Assembly (NCBI RefSeq): GCF_014898815.1
Contig: NW_026515545.1
Location: 2,852,001-2,916,000 of the forward strand
Direction of reading: 5' to 3'
Length of the DNA stretch: 64,000 bases
DNA from: Panonychus citri
Lineage: Eukaryota; Arthropoda; Arachnida; Trombidiformes; Tetranychidae
Made by a program: the position numbers and the translations under genes. Positions 1 through 14,037 of the stretch are shown in pieces. The notes beneath the pieces were generated by a model. The model worked only from the letters and a program-made list of their open reading frames with translations. It was not told where the DNA came from and made no database searches. Numbering within the stretch: the stretch's first letter is position 1; the number at the start of each line of letters is the position of its first letter.

Positions 1-34
1 TCATTCGAAAATCTAAAACCAAATCATCAAGCTC

Positions 35-79
<45 letters not shown>
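35..79. repeat. (CT)n microsatellite
   Basis: Uninterrupted CT dinucleotide run of about 45 nt. The same repeat type recurs through the window, for example at 6560-6586, 28149-28171 (as GA), 50349-50373 (as GA), 51279-51310, 55780-55806 and 58155-58175. Confidence 0.95.
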
Positions 80-82
<3 letters not shown>

Positions 83-3000
83 TTCATCTCTCATCTTCAT
101 CCTCATCTTCAGTTACTGTACAAAAAAACCATATAATATAAAACTAATAATATAATAATGATACCGATGATAATATATTTATATATTATAAATAATCACC
201 ATCCACACAAACTCAATATAAAAAAGCAGAAAATTTTAGTTACAACTTTTTTTTTAATATATTCTAATAATTATTATTATTATAAATATAATCAAATAAA
301 AGTTATTTATTATTTTTATTATTAATAATTTAACGCAATTTATATATTATTCAATTAAATATTAAAGTTATTAGTTAATATATGAGTTTGTTAATAGGAA
401 ATTGATTGGGAAAATATAAACTTATTGATTTGGTGGTGAAAGCAAAAAAAGTCAAAATTGATTATTGTTTTCTGTTGTTGTTGTTGATTGTAAATAATTT
501 AACAATTTAAATTGTTGATTATCTATTATTTTGTTAATGATTATGATGATGTTTGTATCTATTGATTGATGTATCCATTTCTTAATCATGTTTAATCATC
601 AGATTGTTAACTTTTAAATGATCATGTTAATGATAATAAGAATTTAAGTTTTTTTTTATTTATCAGAATTGAATTGAATCATTAACTTTTATTTATTTTG
701 TATTATTTTCAATCATCATTATTGTTATTATTATATTGTTACTGTTGATTGTTGATTGTTGATCTTTGATTATTGTGATGAAGACAAGATGATTAAGGTG
801 ATTAAGATGTTGATTATTAAGGTTTGGGAGTGTGACAAAGTTTTTGTTTTTGCTTTCTTCTTGTTGATCAGGATGAGGATTAAATAATTAAACCATCTCA
901 ACGATTATCATATGAGTTCAAGGGTGTTTGATTGATTGGCTACAATTACATTCAGATTATCTATTGATTATCTTGTTGGATAATCTCATTGATGACAATG
1001 ATGATTAAAATGTTTCACTTGATTGGTTTGCTATTTTTTTGCACTTACCTTAATGAACGAAGTAGGAAATTGATAAGTTTTGACAATGAATATGAAGAGA
1101 AAAAAGTTTTTCATTCAAAAAAACGATAATTGATCATTGATTATATTTCTCAATGATGATGATGATAAACATGATGATGGTGATGATGTTAATCTTAGTG
1201 TTTGGGTTAACCGATTGGGTTGGATGAAGGGGTTTGATGTTAGCTAGGAAAAGGTATGAAAAATGATGATAAAATGGGAGTTGGTGCATAACGAATGTCC
1301 CAGAAAAGTACTTACCTTTCATGATTATTATTATAACGGTAATTTTGTCTTACTACAGGTAAATGCAAAATAGAGAGAGAGAGAGAGACGTCAAAGTGTC
1401 ATGAACGCTGTGCGTACATAATTGTAGGTAAAAGGTGAAGATGATGAGAAGATGATGATGATGATGAGTGTGAGTTGTATTAACACACTGGCCTTTTGCT
1501 TTGGTCCGATGATTTAATTGATTGAAGTTCAAACAAAGCCAAAAAAAGGAACCACGATCATGATGATTATTGAGTCATTAAGATTGTCATTTAAAGAGAC
1601 ACCAGAGATGACTGAATAATGTTGATCATCATCATCATCATCTCATCAATGTTGACAGTTGTCAATTAACAGTTAATATGTTTACATGCCTCGATAATTA
1701 ATCATGATTCAATTTCCTACCTATCCTACTTACCTGAGCTCCCATGTCCATCAAGGTAATAAAAAAAGGTCAGTATTTGTCTTGTTAACAAATAAGAAAC
1801 TTTTTTTTTACTCTCATTTATATATTCACACTTTTTCAGGCTCGAGCATTTCATCATGTAACCTGTTGATTTGTTAGCTTGTTTTTTAACTGTATTTCTC
1901 CTTCATCACTTACATCAAACACCAAATCATGATCATCAACATGATGATTTCTCATTTTTTCTTTATCATCATCATCATCATCATCATCATCATCTTGTCC
2001 TTTAGTTTTATGAGTTAATCCAAACGACTATCTGATTGTTGATATTGAGTTTTTTTTTCTTCTTTCTTCTAAATTCATCATAATAGTTAAAACTACTTGA
2101 AAAAAGTTCTGAAATTAGGTGAAACCCTGTTTTTCATCCTCATCTTCATTTCTATCATCATCTTTTTTATCCTTATTATTATTATTTCTTAAAATGTAAC
2201 AAGTTTTTTAACTTTAACCGGATCACGATTAACATCTTATTTCTATCAAATTTCTTCCCTCTTATTTCTCAATGATATTCGATGATGATCATGATGAGGA
2301 TGATAATTCTCTTTCATCTCATCATCATTCTCATCATCTTTGCTCATCATCACAATCTTTTTCTCTTTTCCTATCTTTAGAATGAAAAACCCGAAGGGTA
2401 AGCGAGAGAGAGAGAGAGAGAGAAAACTATTAGCAAATCGAGTTTATTAAATCCCGAAAAACTGATAACTCTCATTGATTCCAATATTATTTAAACTCTT
2501 AATTCCCTCAACTGTTAACTAATCAACTGATAACCCATTTGCAATTAAGAAGATGATGAAGAAAAAAACTTTTATCATCATTTAGATTTTGTAAATCAAC
2601 AATTTAGATTTTGTTTTCTTTTTCTTTCCTCAACTAATCAACAACAATCATTAATCAACTCGAATCAAGACAAAAAAATGATACACTTTTTTCAAATTTT
2701 ACCTTTGGTTGGTCATCTTCATCTTCATCTTCATCATCCTCATCATCCTCATCATCTTCCTCATGTATCATATTGCTTAAGGATATTGTATCTGAGTACT
2801 TTGAACAGCTAATCCAACTTAATTTGACATTTCCTTTTCCGTTCAGGTATCAATACAAGAGCAAAGTTTTTTAATTAAAACGCTTTTGCCTCATTAATCA
2901 ATAAGTACAATTATTACTTAGGATTAAGCTTAATCCATTTCAATCCTGTTATTTATTTATATTATACAAAAAAAAACTATCGGAAACAATTAATCATCAA

Positions 3001-5949
3001 TGTCACAATTTAAAGTGTTTCCAATTCTCAGCTTGTTAATTGTTTCAATTTACTGATTAACAAATTGTCTTTATAAACAATTTATGAGGGTGAAAATTTT
3101 GTTGATCCAATTTTGATTTTGTTTTATTATTATTACCAAAGTTAATCAGCTAATCAACTTGCATAGTCATTGATATAACAACGGTGACAATTTGTAGTAG
3201 TAGTAGTAGTAATCAAGTGGATAAACGCATCATCATGATGATAAATAAACGTTCAACGACATGAGAGTATTGCTGAATTATCATTTCCTGTATTCTGAAT
3301 GCTGAAAGTGTTAAAATCGTGAGAAATATTCACCATTATCATTACCATTCCAATATCATCTTAGATTGAATTTTCAAGTGCTCGGTGTTAATCCGTGCAT
3401 ACTGGAAACACACTGAGCACACACACCCACCTTGAGACACCAAGAAGGATGTGTTACCTGTTATTGTACCTGACAGAGCATCCGATTACCATGGTGGAGG
3501 ATATTGAATCGCTTCCTTGAATATCACATCAACCATCAAATTGATTCAACTTCATCAATACCCAGAACTTACAATGATCAAACTTGTTTTTCTTTCTCTC
3601 TCTCTCTCTCTCTTTTAAATTGGTTGACAAATTAACTTTAATTCACCTGATAAATTAAGTGATTAAATTGTTAGTTAATTTTAAGTGATTTTCAACCTTT
3701 TTTTCCCTGTCGATTGTTGTTGATTGTTGTTGATCAATGTAAACAATATTTGATTGTTTGTTTTCATTGTGAAAAACAAAACCAAAACTTATCCTTACAA
3801 AACTACTCAAGATAATCAACTTTAAATTGTACTCTTAAATTTAATTGTTCAAACAATTTACTACCTCAACTCTTTGATTACTATTAATAGATTTAGTTGA
3901 TTGTCTCTTCAATTAATTGTTTTTCTAGGTAATCACAATTACAATGACAATTTTCACTTGTAGCCATTATCATAATTGATTAGCATCAATCAAACTTATC
4001 GACAATTAATTATAAATAAGATTAATTTTTCAATTGTTTTAATCAACTGACCATTTAATTGCATTGACAATCAATTTACTTTTTTGTTTTTCTCAATGAC
4101 TTTTGCTGATATTCAATTGTTACTTGACATTAATGTTTATAATTATTGTTTTTCTTAATTGTTAATGAAATTATTGTCATTTATTTCAAACTTGGCTAAT
4201 TAACGGTTCCACAATTAAGCTGATTACTTTTATTATATTATTATAATAATTCAATTATCACAATAATTTAAATCTAATATCTTTGTTTCAATGACAATTA
4301 TATAAAGTTAATCAACGATTGATGATTTTGTTGAAAGCAAAATATTCAATGTTAATTGTTTAAAATGAGCATTAAATTTTTGATGGTTAATCAAGTTAAT
4401 TAACAACAGTAACAACAACAACAAAAAAGGTTAAGGTAAAATGAATTAACTTTGATTGTTGTGAGTTAACTTGATCAAAATTGATTAAATTTGATTGACA
4501 GCAATTTAAACTTTATTGGTTTGATGAATTGGGATTGTCATTTACAATTAACATTAAGAGTAAAAAAAAAGCGATAATATTAACTTTAATTGTTGGTATT
4601 TTTTTATTTACCTGTTGATTGTTGTTTTTACAAATCGAACCATGAATTTTGTTAGTTATTAAATTGTCAAAATGTGACTTGAAAAACTGAATCAATTGAT
4701 TAACCAGATGATTAGTAAACTATTGATGAGGTAAAGGTATTAAAAATGATAATAATGATTAAGTTTTGTTAATTTTCATCATGATTATGATCAACAATCA
4801 GTCTGATCTCACCCAATTGTCTGAAAAGTTTATTTATCTTTACCTTTTTTTCAGCATCATCATCATGTTATTCAATCCAAATGATGATGGTGATGATGAT
4901 CAGAAGGATGCTCATATCATGATTGTATCAAGATTAATCAACACACACACCTTGATTGCAGACAATTATTATTAAACTAGTAGCCAGTTAATCAACAATT
5001 AACCACCAACTCTTTAATCACCACAATCATCATCATCATCATCTATTAATATCACTTTTTATACTTGAAACCATTTTCACTTTTTTTCTCACTTGTTTTA
5101 ATATTAAACTGTTGATGATAATCAATTTTAATCATGTTGTTGTTGTGATGATGATGATGATTATTAATTCAGATGATACCTTGATTTATATTTATCATGT
5201 TAATTTATTATTATCAGATTGGGATTTTTTTTTATTTTACTTTAATTACTTCTGATTGGAAATTGTGCTTTTTTCAATTCACATTTCAACATGTTTAAGA
5301 TTAGAAATTTACTTTGGACGATTATAATTATCGTCATTATAATTGGAATAGTTAATTAAATTGTGATCAACGGAGAGATTGCAAATGATTCTTTTAATTG
5401 TTTGGCGAACAAAAAAAAATGGGAAAATAATCGAATCCAATTGTTCAATTATCTAATTAGTTAATTACCTTGGATTCTTATAATGTTCGTTCAGATCCGA
5501 ATTTGAATTCGTCTCCAAGTATTATGATAACATATTGTCCTTGTCGAAAAAAAAAGTTCTAATGGAAAGATGAAAAGTTTCGAGAGAGAAAAAAAAAATG
5601 GAAAATAATTTAAATTCTAATCATGCTGAATTCTTGTCATGATTAATTCTGATTATCACCAGTTCAGAGACATGGTGGTTATCATTCAATTTCTTGTAAT
5701 CATATAACCGGATCTTTGATTTGGAAAATAAAATGAATGAAAATTTGTTAATGATAATTTTTTTTTCTGTCTCCAATCTGAGTAACTTTTTTTTTGCTTC
5801 TCCTCTCATTCTGATGTTACCTTCATTCAGCTATTAATTATCATTATATTAATTGAGAGAGTTCATGTCCTGAGGGCTTTTTGGAACAATTTTCAAAAGT
5901 TTCAGCTAAATCCAAGCTAAGATACAGTTATAGTTATTAGTAACAGATA

Positions 5950-5995
5950 GGGTGGGGTTAAAGGTTCCTAGAGTTATCTTGATGAATCCCCACCC
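5950..5995. other. GC-rich inverted repeat (potential hairpin)
   Basis: GGGTGGGG at 5950-5957 is exactly complementary to CCCCACCC at 5988-5995, with a loop of about 30 nt and partial further pairing inside. It stands out in DNA otherwise nearly free of G/C runs. No gene is recognised beside it. It may be chance, a structured untranslated element or a remnant of a mobile element. Confidence 0.4.
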
Positions 5996-8900
5996 GAAAT
6001 CAGGTGATGAGGTAAACTTGAAAGTAACCATGGTAACGGTCATAGTTTTAAGCATTTCAAGTTAACTTTTTTCTGCATTCTGATAATGAGAAATACTCAC
6101 AACCCGGACATGGTATTAATCGTATAATATATATATATTTATATGAATAAAAGGATTGAGTTGTTGATGATGATGGAGATGATTCAGATTCTGATTCATG
6201 ATTGATGAAAAAAAAACAATTTTCTTACCTTTTTTTGTTCACATCATCATCATGACAATTAATTAACTGATAATCAGGTAATCGGTTGATACTTTTGTGC
6301 CAAGTTTTGTATTTTTTTTTTCGTGTTTTATTTGTTAATTATCAAGCTAATGTGTTAATTGCAATGATTAACAATAACACAATTTGAACAATTAACGATA
6401 ATCACTTAACAAAATTAACAACATTCTGCTTTCTCATTTGGGTATATAAAATTTTCATCATGAAATGAAAATTTTCTTGTGAGTTTAATGTTATTATTTT
6501 TCTGTTAATTGTTATGCTTAATTGTTGCTGTTGTTGTTGCTAATTGTTGTTTATTTTTGTCTCTCTCTCTCTCTCTCTCTCTCTCTAAATTGTTTGATTC
6601 ACTTTGATTAGCTTCTTGAATTTTTATTCAACAATAATTTTATCATGAAAAAAAACCATAACAATTGAAATGAGTAAATGAACTTTATCTCCATGAAAAT
6701 GAATTGAAATTTTTGTTTTTCTTTTCATTTTCTCATTTATATCAATTGAATTATTTTTCACATTTTAACTAACAATTAATTGAACTCTATTTTTATGCTG
6801 ATGATTTTATTATCATGTAAATCAGTTAATTGTCTATGGTTTAATGGTTAATTGTTTGGTTAATGGTTGAGAGGATTAAACGAAGAAAGTTAATTAACGA
6901 TAACAATTAACTTATCGAGGGAATGAAGGTTTTAAACTTATATGTTAATTACGTTGGTTAGGTGATAGATTTTAATTGTTAAGAGCAAGTAAAAACCTAT
7001 GTTATAAAAAAAATCACAATTAGCTAATTGTTAACTAGCTGTTCATAATGATTACCCATTAACTGTGGCAATCTTATTAATCAGTGACTCTTAATTGTGA
7101 TTTAGCATTTAATTTGTTATTGTTACTGCTTATGGATTTGTTATATTTACCATGTTTGATAATTAATTGTGTGTTTCCCTGTGACAATGTAAAAACAAAA
7201 TGGCAAATCAATTAGTTAATTTTGTTTTAGCAAATTGCTGTTAAATTAAACAACAATTTACCTGTAATATAACAAACAGGGCGTTGACATTTACCTGTTG
7301 ATTGTTGTTGTACCTTGTCAATGACAATTTACCTGTCGACAAATTTTGATCATCAAGTATTGATTCAAGTTCACTCAATACTTATGCATATACATGTATA
7401 GAGATGTGTGTACTTAGATTGACAAACAAAGAGGTCATAGGTTAACAAGAGGATGGTCAATATACTTTCAAGAGGGTGACAAAATCAGGAATCAGGAAAA
7501 ACAATGATGAAGATGAAGATAAACATTTACAATAAAAAGTAATTGTCCTTTCAATTGGTGATGCGGATAAAAAGTGAAAGCGAAAGTGATAAATTGAAAA
7601 CCTTTGAAAATTGGTCAACAATTAGAAAGCAATTGTAGTTAAACATCAATAATTTGAATATGAATATACTTGAAACCCTCTTGACCAATTGTTATCCTTA
7701 TACTGACCATTGAATTACCTTTATCACCATTTAACTCCCAGTGTTTATATTTAACCATTTTAATTGTCAACTTGATAATAAGTTTTTACCTCAAGGTTTA
7801 TATCGTTTAGTTACCCTTGATTATTTCATGTTACCTGTGATTTTTATTATCATAACAATTTATTAATCATAACTTCATAGCAATTGACTTGATTAAGGCT
7901 TTTTTTTAACGTAATTGTTAAAATAACAACAACAGGTAATAATTTATTTATATTTTTCTGCAAAGAATCAACAAATAGTATTGAAAAAAAATCCCCTTTT
8001 TGGTTAGTTAAAAGTACCAATAAAATTATATGGAAAACATCACAATTAACATTATCATCATGATGATTAACTCCAATTGTTTACAATTAAATGTTTCCAA
8101 CAATTTATATAATCATCGGTGTAACATTGATTTGGTCATCATTTGTCTTTTACCTGTTCAACTAAATTGATAATATACGAAAAAGTTAATTAACTGAAAA
8201 TTTTACCTTTTCTTTCTCTATACATTTATAGTGATCAACTAATTCTAAACAATTAATATTCAACATTGTCCAACAATCAACAATATCAACGAAAATTGTT
8301 AATCACCTTACCCAAAGTTGCTGTTAATTAAATTGTTAATTCGTGATAATATTTAATCATAGATTGGAGAGATAAACAAACAATTGTCAACACCCGATTT
8401 GTGAACGTTAATCAATCAATCGAAATCAACACAATCAACAAATAATTTAAAACTTTTCTTTCTTACAATTAATTGTTAATCAGATAATTAAGGTGTAATT
8501 AGATTATTAATTGTTACCTTAACGTTGTTGATCATTGATCAAGTTTCATTTTCCCTCAATTATTGGCCTTTAATTCAATTTCTTTGGTGGATTTTTCATT
8601 CAATTCTCTTGATTAATTCTGGTGGATTAACTCATTTGGATTCAATTGAGTTTGATTAACAATAACAATAACTATTATGAGGAGATCACAAATGATCATT
8701 ACCAAAACCATTGGATTAACTATTGTTATTAATCAATCAACTACTCTAATCCAACAACAACAACAAGGCGATTCTATAAGATCAACAAGTCCTTGATTAA
8801 CATTTTTCGCAAATCACAATCAATCTTGATAGATTCAAGCGTGACACCTACAAGTTTCATCCACAATTAACAGTCAACAATCAACTGATCATATTCGCAA

Positions 8901-9433
8901 TCATAATCTAATCGAAAATTAAGTTTTACCTTCGTTTTCTTCATCTTTCTATCTCTCTCCTTAATCTTGTCCTCTATCGACTTTTCATCTCATCGAAAAA
9001 CGGATAACGTTCAATCTGACGATTTATCCTCATAATCTCATATAATATAATCACAACAATTAATCATCAATAATTAACCTTAACTTTGACCTAAATTCAT
9101 TGATCGAATCCGCAGAAGACAAAAAAAAGTTATCACTTCTATTTAGAAATCATAATTAACCAGTTTGATTGTTGTGAATACTTTTTTCTGTTGTTTCTGT
9201 TGTTTAATTGCTTACAATTAATTTTGATTAGAGCTGAAAAAAAAACTTCTCTTCAATTTATATTAATTCACAGTTAAATCATCATCATCATAAATCATCA
9301 TCAAAGTTGATCAACGAAAATTATCAACAATCAAAACCGCCGAGAACCTTTTTTTTGTGATTCACCGTAAACTTAAGGCACGACGACGATACCCAAAAGT
9401 CCAAACGGTTCACCCGTTACCAGGTCATCACAA

Positions 9434-12143
9434 GTGACCCCGTGTGACGTAACGGGAAAGTGTGAACCCATAGGAAATCGTTACCGTGATTGTTGTAACG
9501 GTTTAAATAACCAATCAGCTGATCCTGATAATCAACCATCTAAACAGGTAACCAACATTCAGCATCACGGATTATCATCAGGATCATCAACAATCAAACC
9601 GATTGATTTGAGTGGTAAAAAGTTATCACCACCGTCAACAAATAACATCATGTGTCCACCTCAAGTGACCACCGTTGATGAAAACAATCATGTGGCCGTT
9701 GTCTGGCGAAACCTTACCGTTTATAAACCAATGGATCTACTTGACGGTTTCCTGGTTAAATCCATGTCCCATAAATGTCGTAAGGCCATTTTACGAAACA
9801 TTTCAGGTGTCTTTCGATTCCATGATCTATCCGCTATCATGGGACCTTCGGGTGCTGGTAAAACAACATTGTTACAATGCTTATTTGGTACATGGTCAGG
9901 TCGTTATAAGGGTAAAATCTATCGTAATCCATTAGCAAATAAGGCCTCATTTATAACCCAAAAAGAGGAAGATCACTTGTTCCCTTGTTTATCGGTTATT
10001 GAATCCATTTTTTATGCTTCCCGTTTAAAGGGTGCTCAAAATGAGTCCAAGGTTGTTGAAGAGCTTATTGATCAACTTGACCTTCGTAATTGTCGCCATA
10101 CTTTGGTACACTCATGTTCGGGTGGTCAACGTAAACGTTTGGTTATCGCTCAAGAATTGGCCTCAGAGGTTAAACCTAAAATTTTATTCATCGATGAGCC
10201 AACATCAGGTTTAGATTCAAACGTTTCTTTTACCGTATTAACTCAATTGCAAAAACTTTGCATGGCCCATGGAATGGCCATAATTGCGACAATTCATCAA
10301 CCCTCATACAAGATTCTTAAACTGTTTGATCAACTTTACGTTCTTTCACGAGCAGGTAAATGTCTTTACCAAGGTAGACCGGAAGTACTTCGCTCATATT
10401 TATCTCAATTCCAGGTTAATTGTCCAAATGGACATAATCCAGCGGATGTTATCATTGATGCCGCTGCGATAAATACAGTTTGCCTTTTGGACGAAGAAGA
10501 ACCAACCGATTGCTTTAGTCGAAGCCATCGATCATCTCGATCATCATCTAAATCCTCATCAGCAGTCGCCAAGTCACAAGTCAATAAAACGACAACCAAT
10601 TTATCATCAAATTCCCTGTCACCTTTACCCCTTTCACCCTCACATTTTACAACAACAACAAATAATTGTCTCAATAACTGTAATCACACCAACAATCATA
10701 ATAATTGTCTTCATCTTTCACCACCACCAACATCCTTCTCATCTCATCCAATTTCATACTCATCCTCATCACCACCAAATGGACCTGCAAGTCAACAACA
10801 ACAACGTAAAAATCACCAACAACAACAACCCAAAGAGTCAACGACAATTTCAATAGTAACACCATTAGATGAGAAAGAATTATTAAAAGTTCGATTATTA
10901 GAAGAATCTTCTGCCAAGTTGATTGAATTCGAAATGGATTCAATTGATACCAGTTCAATGTCTGAAGTTGAAGAAATGAGAGAAAATCGGAATCACCTTA
11001 GCCTTCGCCATATGATGTATCTACTTCGACGTTCATTTCTCCATGGTACTTGTCGTGAACCTTTATGGTTATTTATTCGTGTTGGTTTACATGTATTCGT
11101 TGCCCTTTTACTTTCAATGCTTTACGATGGTAATATTGGTGTAGATGATGGTTGCCTAAGGGTAAATTCAGCTGGATACTATTATCGACCCAATTGTACG
11201 GAGCAAGTTCCACTTTCCCGTCTTCGTGAGGAATCAAATATCGATAGGAACATATCTTACCTATTTTTCAATCTACTTTTCCTCATGTTTGCCGCTCTCA
11301 TGCCAACGGTGTTAACCTTTCCCTCTGAGATAAAAATCTTTATGAATGAACATCGTAACGGATGGTATTCAACCGCCTCCTATTATATGGCCAAAACATT
11401 AACAGAATTCTGGATTCAGTTAATCCTTCCCTACCTCTATTCCCTATTCACTTATTATACAACCCAACAGATTGGCCTGAATTCATGGGTAGACGCGATC
11501 CCCTTTGCCACCAAGTCATCAAGATTTAATAACTTTGTCTCAATATCAATTCTTGCCTCTTATATAGCCCAAGGGTTGGCTTCTTTATCGGACCATTTTC
11601 ACCACCAATTTTAACATCTCCATTTTCGTGGCCACCGTTATAATGTTATTCAATTTTCTTTTCTCTGGTTTCTTTGTACGATCCAATTCAATGGGTCGAG
11701 CACAATTTATAACTTACCTTTCCTTTATACGATTCGCTTTTGAGGCCATTCTATTAACCATTTATGGACAGAAAAGATGCCACTCCGATGAGAATGGTGT
11801 CCGTCTAAGTGATTCTGGTTCGTCTTTTGCATCAAACGATCAAAGTGATTCTGAGTATAATAATGTGATCTCCGTAGTGATGTTCAAATTTGAGCTCAAT
11901 GATAAAGATTATTCAACCCATTTTACCGCTCTAACATTTCACCTTATCCTTTGGAGGTTGGTGACATTTTTCATCCTTTACTGTAAAGTTAATCCGGAGA
12001 TTAATTTCCGTTTCCCTAATTTATCCTGTTTATCACCAAGGAAAATTTTCTCAGCCAAATGCTGTCTCTATTTTTCAACCCTTGTAATAATTATATCTTT
12101 AGCTTTTATCATTTTTTCCGTCTATTATTTAATCACTGAGTGA
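9434..12143 (+). CDS. ABCG-family half-transporter (frame broken near 11,577-11,592)
   Basis: ATP-binding cassette half-transporter of subfamily G: one nucleotide-binding domain followed by one six-helix membrane domain, working as a dimer to export lipids or xenobiotics. Counting residues from 9434: Walker A GPSGAGKTT at 137-145, signature SCSGGQ at 227-232, Walker B ILFIDEP at 250-256, H-loop His at 288. A low-complexity Ser/Asn/Gln linker follows (about 350-500), then the membrane domain. The first in-frame ATG is at 9650. The frame is open back to 9377 without an ATG, so translation starts there or in an unseen upstream exon joined at the AG before 9424. The frame stops at 11614 and resumes at 11595 in another phase. 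One missing base near 11577 (GGG to GG) and one near 11591 would restore the expected helix-5 region. The second part ends at the TGA at 12143. Family assignment is secure; the orthologue is not. Confidence 0.9.
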
Positions 12144-14037
12144 TTAATACAATCTAAATTTAAATCGTAATCTCGTAAACAAAATCAACACCATAATCTA
12201 TAAACACACACACACAATACAATTAATTACACCAGGATGATGATGATGATGACCACCACCTCCACCACCACGATGACCACCACCTCCATCAATCTTTGCC
12301 CCACTTCCTCCTCCCAATTGCAGCATTTACAATGGATCCAAATTTCCCGCGAAAAACTTTTAATCAATTATATGAGAAACTAAAAAAAAAACCAATCGAC
12401 AACAATTAACAATTTAATTATATCAATTGTAAGCATAATTATAATTTCAAATTAATTTGATTTAAATGAAATACACACAAAAAAATACATACATTGTAAT
12501 AATAATAATGAGATAATAATTATATTGTTTCAATTGATTGTTAATTCATTTCATTGCAATCGACTACTAATTAATCAATTTAATTTAATATCTATTACGG
12601 GACAATTAAGTTAATCACATTGCAACGTATTCAAGTAATCATCTTTATTATATTGATTATCGTTAATTGTTTATTACTGTGAATACATTTTGGTTAATCA
12701 AATTAGCTCAACAATTTACGCATTTCAAGTTGATTTGTAAACAGAAAAGTTTTTTCTCAATTTACCCTAAGGGCATTTGTAGCATTTACCTTAATTTAGA
12801 TTTAGTTTTTTCTTTCTGTCCGGATGTTCAATCACTTTCCATTATATTTAACAATTAAACTAATCACAATCAAGTCGAGTGTCTTAACTGTAGTATTTAT
12901 ATTTAACTTGGATAATTGATCTTTAATCAATCGGAATCAAATTGGTTATAATTAATTGCTCTGTTATTTAGCCGGAAAGAGTTAATTGATTTCCAATTAA
13001 TTTAATCTAAAATTAACAAAAGTCTCTTGATTTATATTATTAATTATCGGTAATTAATTCAACTTGAATTAACCTGAATTGGTTAAACAGTATTTACTAT
13101 ATTAAATTGTAACAATTAAAGCTACTTCAAGTGTATCATTTACTAAATTATCAACTAATATGATGATGATCATGATGATATTTAATCAACTACAATTTGT
13201 TGATTTTTATCAATCAATTTAATCAATAATCAAGGTGAGTAATTCAAAAATCAATATATTATATATCAACAGAACCTTGGTAAGGTTATTTAACTACTTA
13301 ATCATAACAATTAACTGATTGCTTGAAAATTTTCTGGGTCAATGCCTACTTAACAATTCATAAATCATGATCAATTTGTTTTGTTACAGTTAATTGTTAA
13401 TCTTAATCATGTCTGCCAATTGATGCAAACTACCCAATCAATCAACTACAATTACGATTTTTGTATTATTAATAATATATAATATAAATATAAACAGATC
13501 AATGGACAATTTAACAATCAAAACAATTAACATCTTAATGATAGTGATGATTAGTTACAAAAACAACAATTAAAAACATAATAACCTTTTTTTTAAATAT
13601 ATAAATATTATTTACCTTAATCATGATAATTTAACTGTTAATTGTTTTAAATTGATGTTATTACAAAAGTATTAGCTTTGATTGTGATATGAATACATTA
13701 ATTGTTCAAAGTGAAACTTAATCATTGATTGTTAATCATTATAGTTGATTACGATTTATCATGATGATGATGATGATTGTCACATTTGATTGTTAAACTA
13801 TTTCAGTTTAGGGATATAAATTGTTTGCTATTAAAATCCAATGATTAACATTAATCACTTTGAGGATAAGTTTGATTAGTTATCCATTTGTTTGTTGTTT
13901 TCACTTCTCAAGTTGATTAACTTTGGATTCTAATTTGATTGTATGTACACAATCATCATCATCATCATCATTAGCAACATTATAATTATATCTAGAAACT
14001 TAAACGGATGTTAATTGTTGTTGATTTGTTTAAATTT
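12144..14037. other. Intergenic region between ABCG and Kir genes
   Basis: Contains the 3' ends of two convergent genes. At 12,200-12,330 there is a CA run and a patch of CCACCACC triplets that on the minus strand reads as a 42-codon Gly/His-rich frame; without splice signals or homology I do not call it. The rest is AT-rich with no coding signal. Confidence 0.6.

Larger units (their letters stand above)
1..9376. other. Gene-poor AT-rich region, no recognisable gene
   Basis: No reading frame here looks like a known protein. The DNA is AT-rich, built from TTAATTG/CAATTAA words and (ATG)n or (ATC)n runs, with CT/GA microsatellites. Scattered GTAAGT-like donors on the minus strand (for example near 1037 and 1310) could belong to untranslated exons of a gene to the left, but no coding exon can be joined to them. 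A somewhat GC-richer patch lies at 3,340-3,560 without a convincing frame. The last few hundred bases probably hold 5' UTR or promoter of the ABCG gene. Confidence 0.6.

Noticed and set aside
1134..1322. 62-codon minus-strand frame near the left edge
   Set aside because: Crosses a GTAAGT donor and consists mostly of ATC triplets and AT-rich codons.
12200..12331. 42-codon Gly/His-rich minus-strand frame after the ABCG gene
   Set aside because: Low-complexity CCACCACC and ATC triplets with CA repeats; no splice sites or similarity, and it overlaps the likely ABCG 3' UTR.
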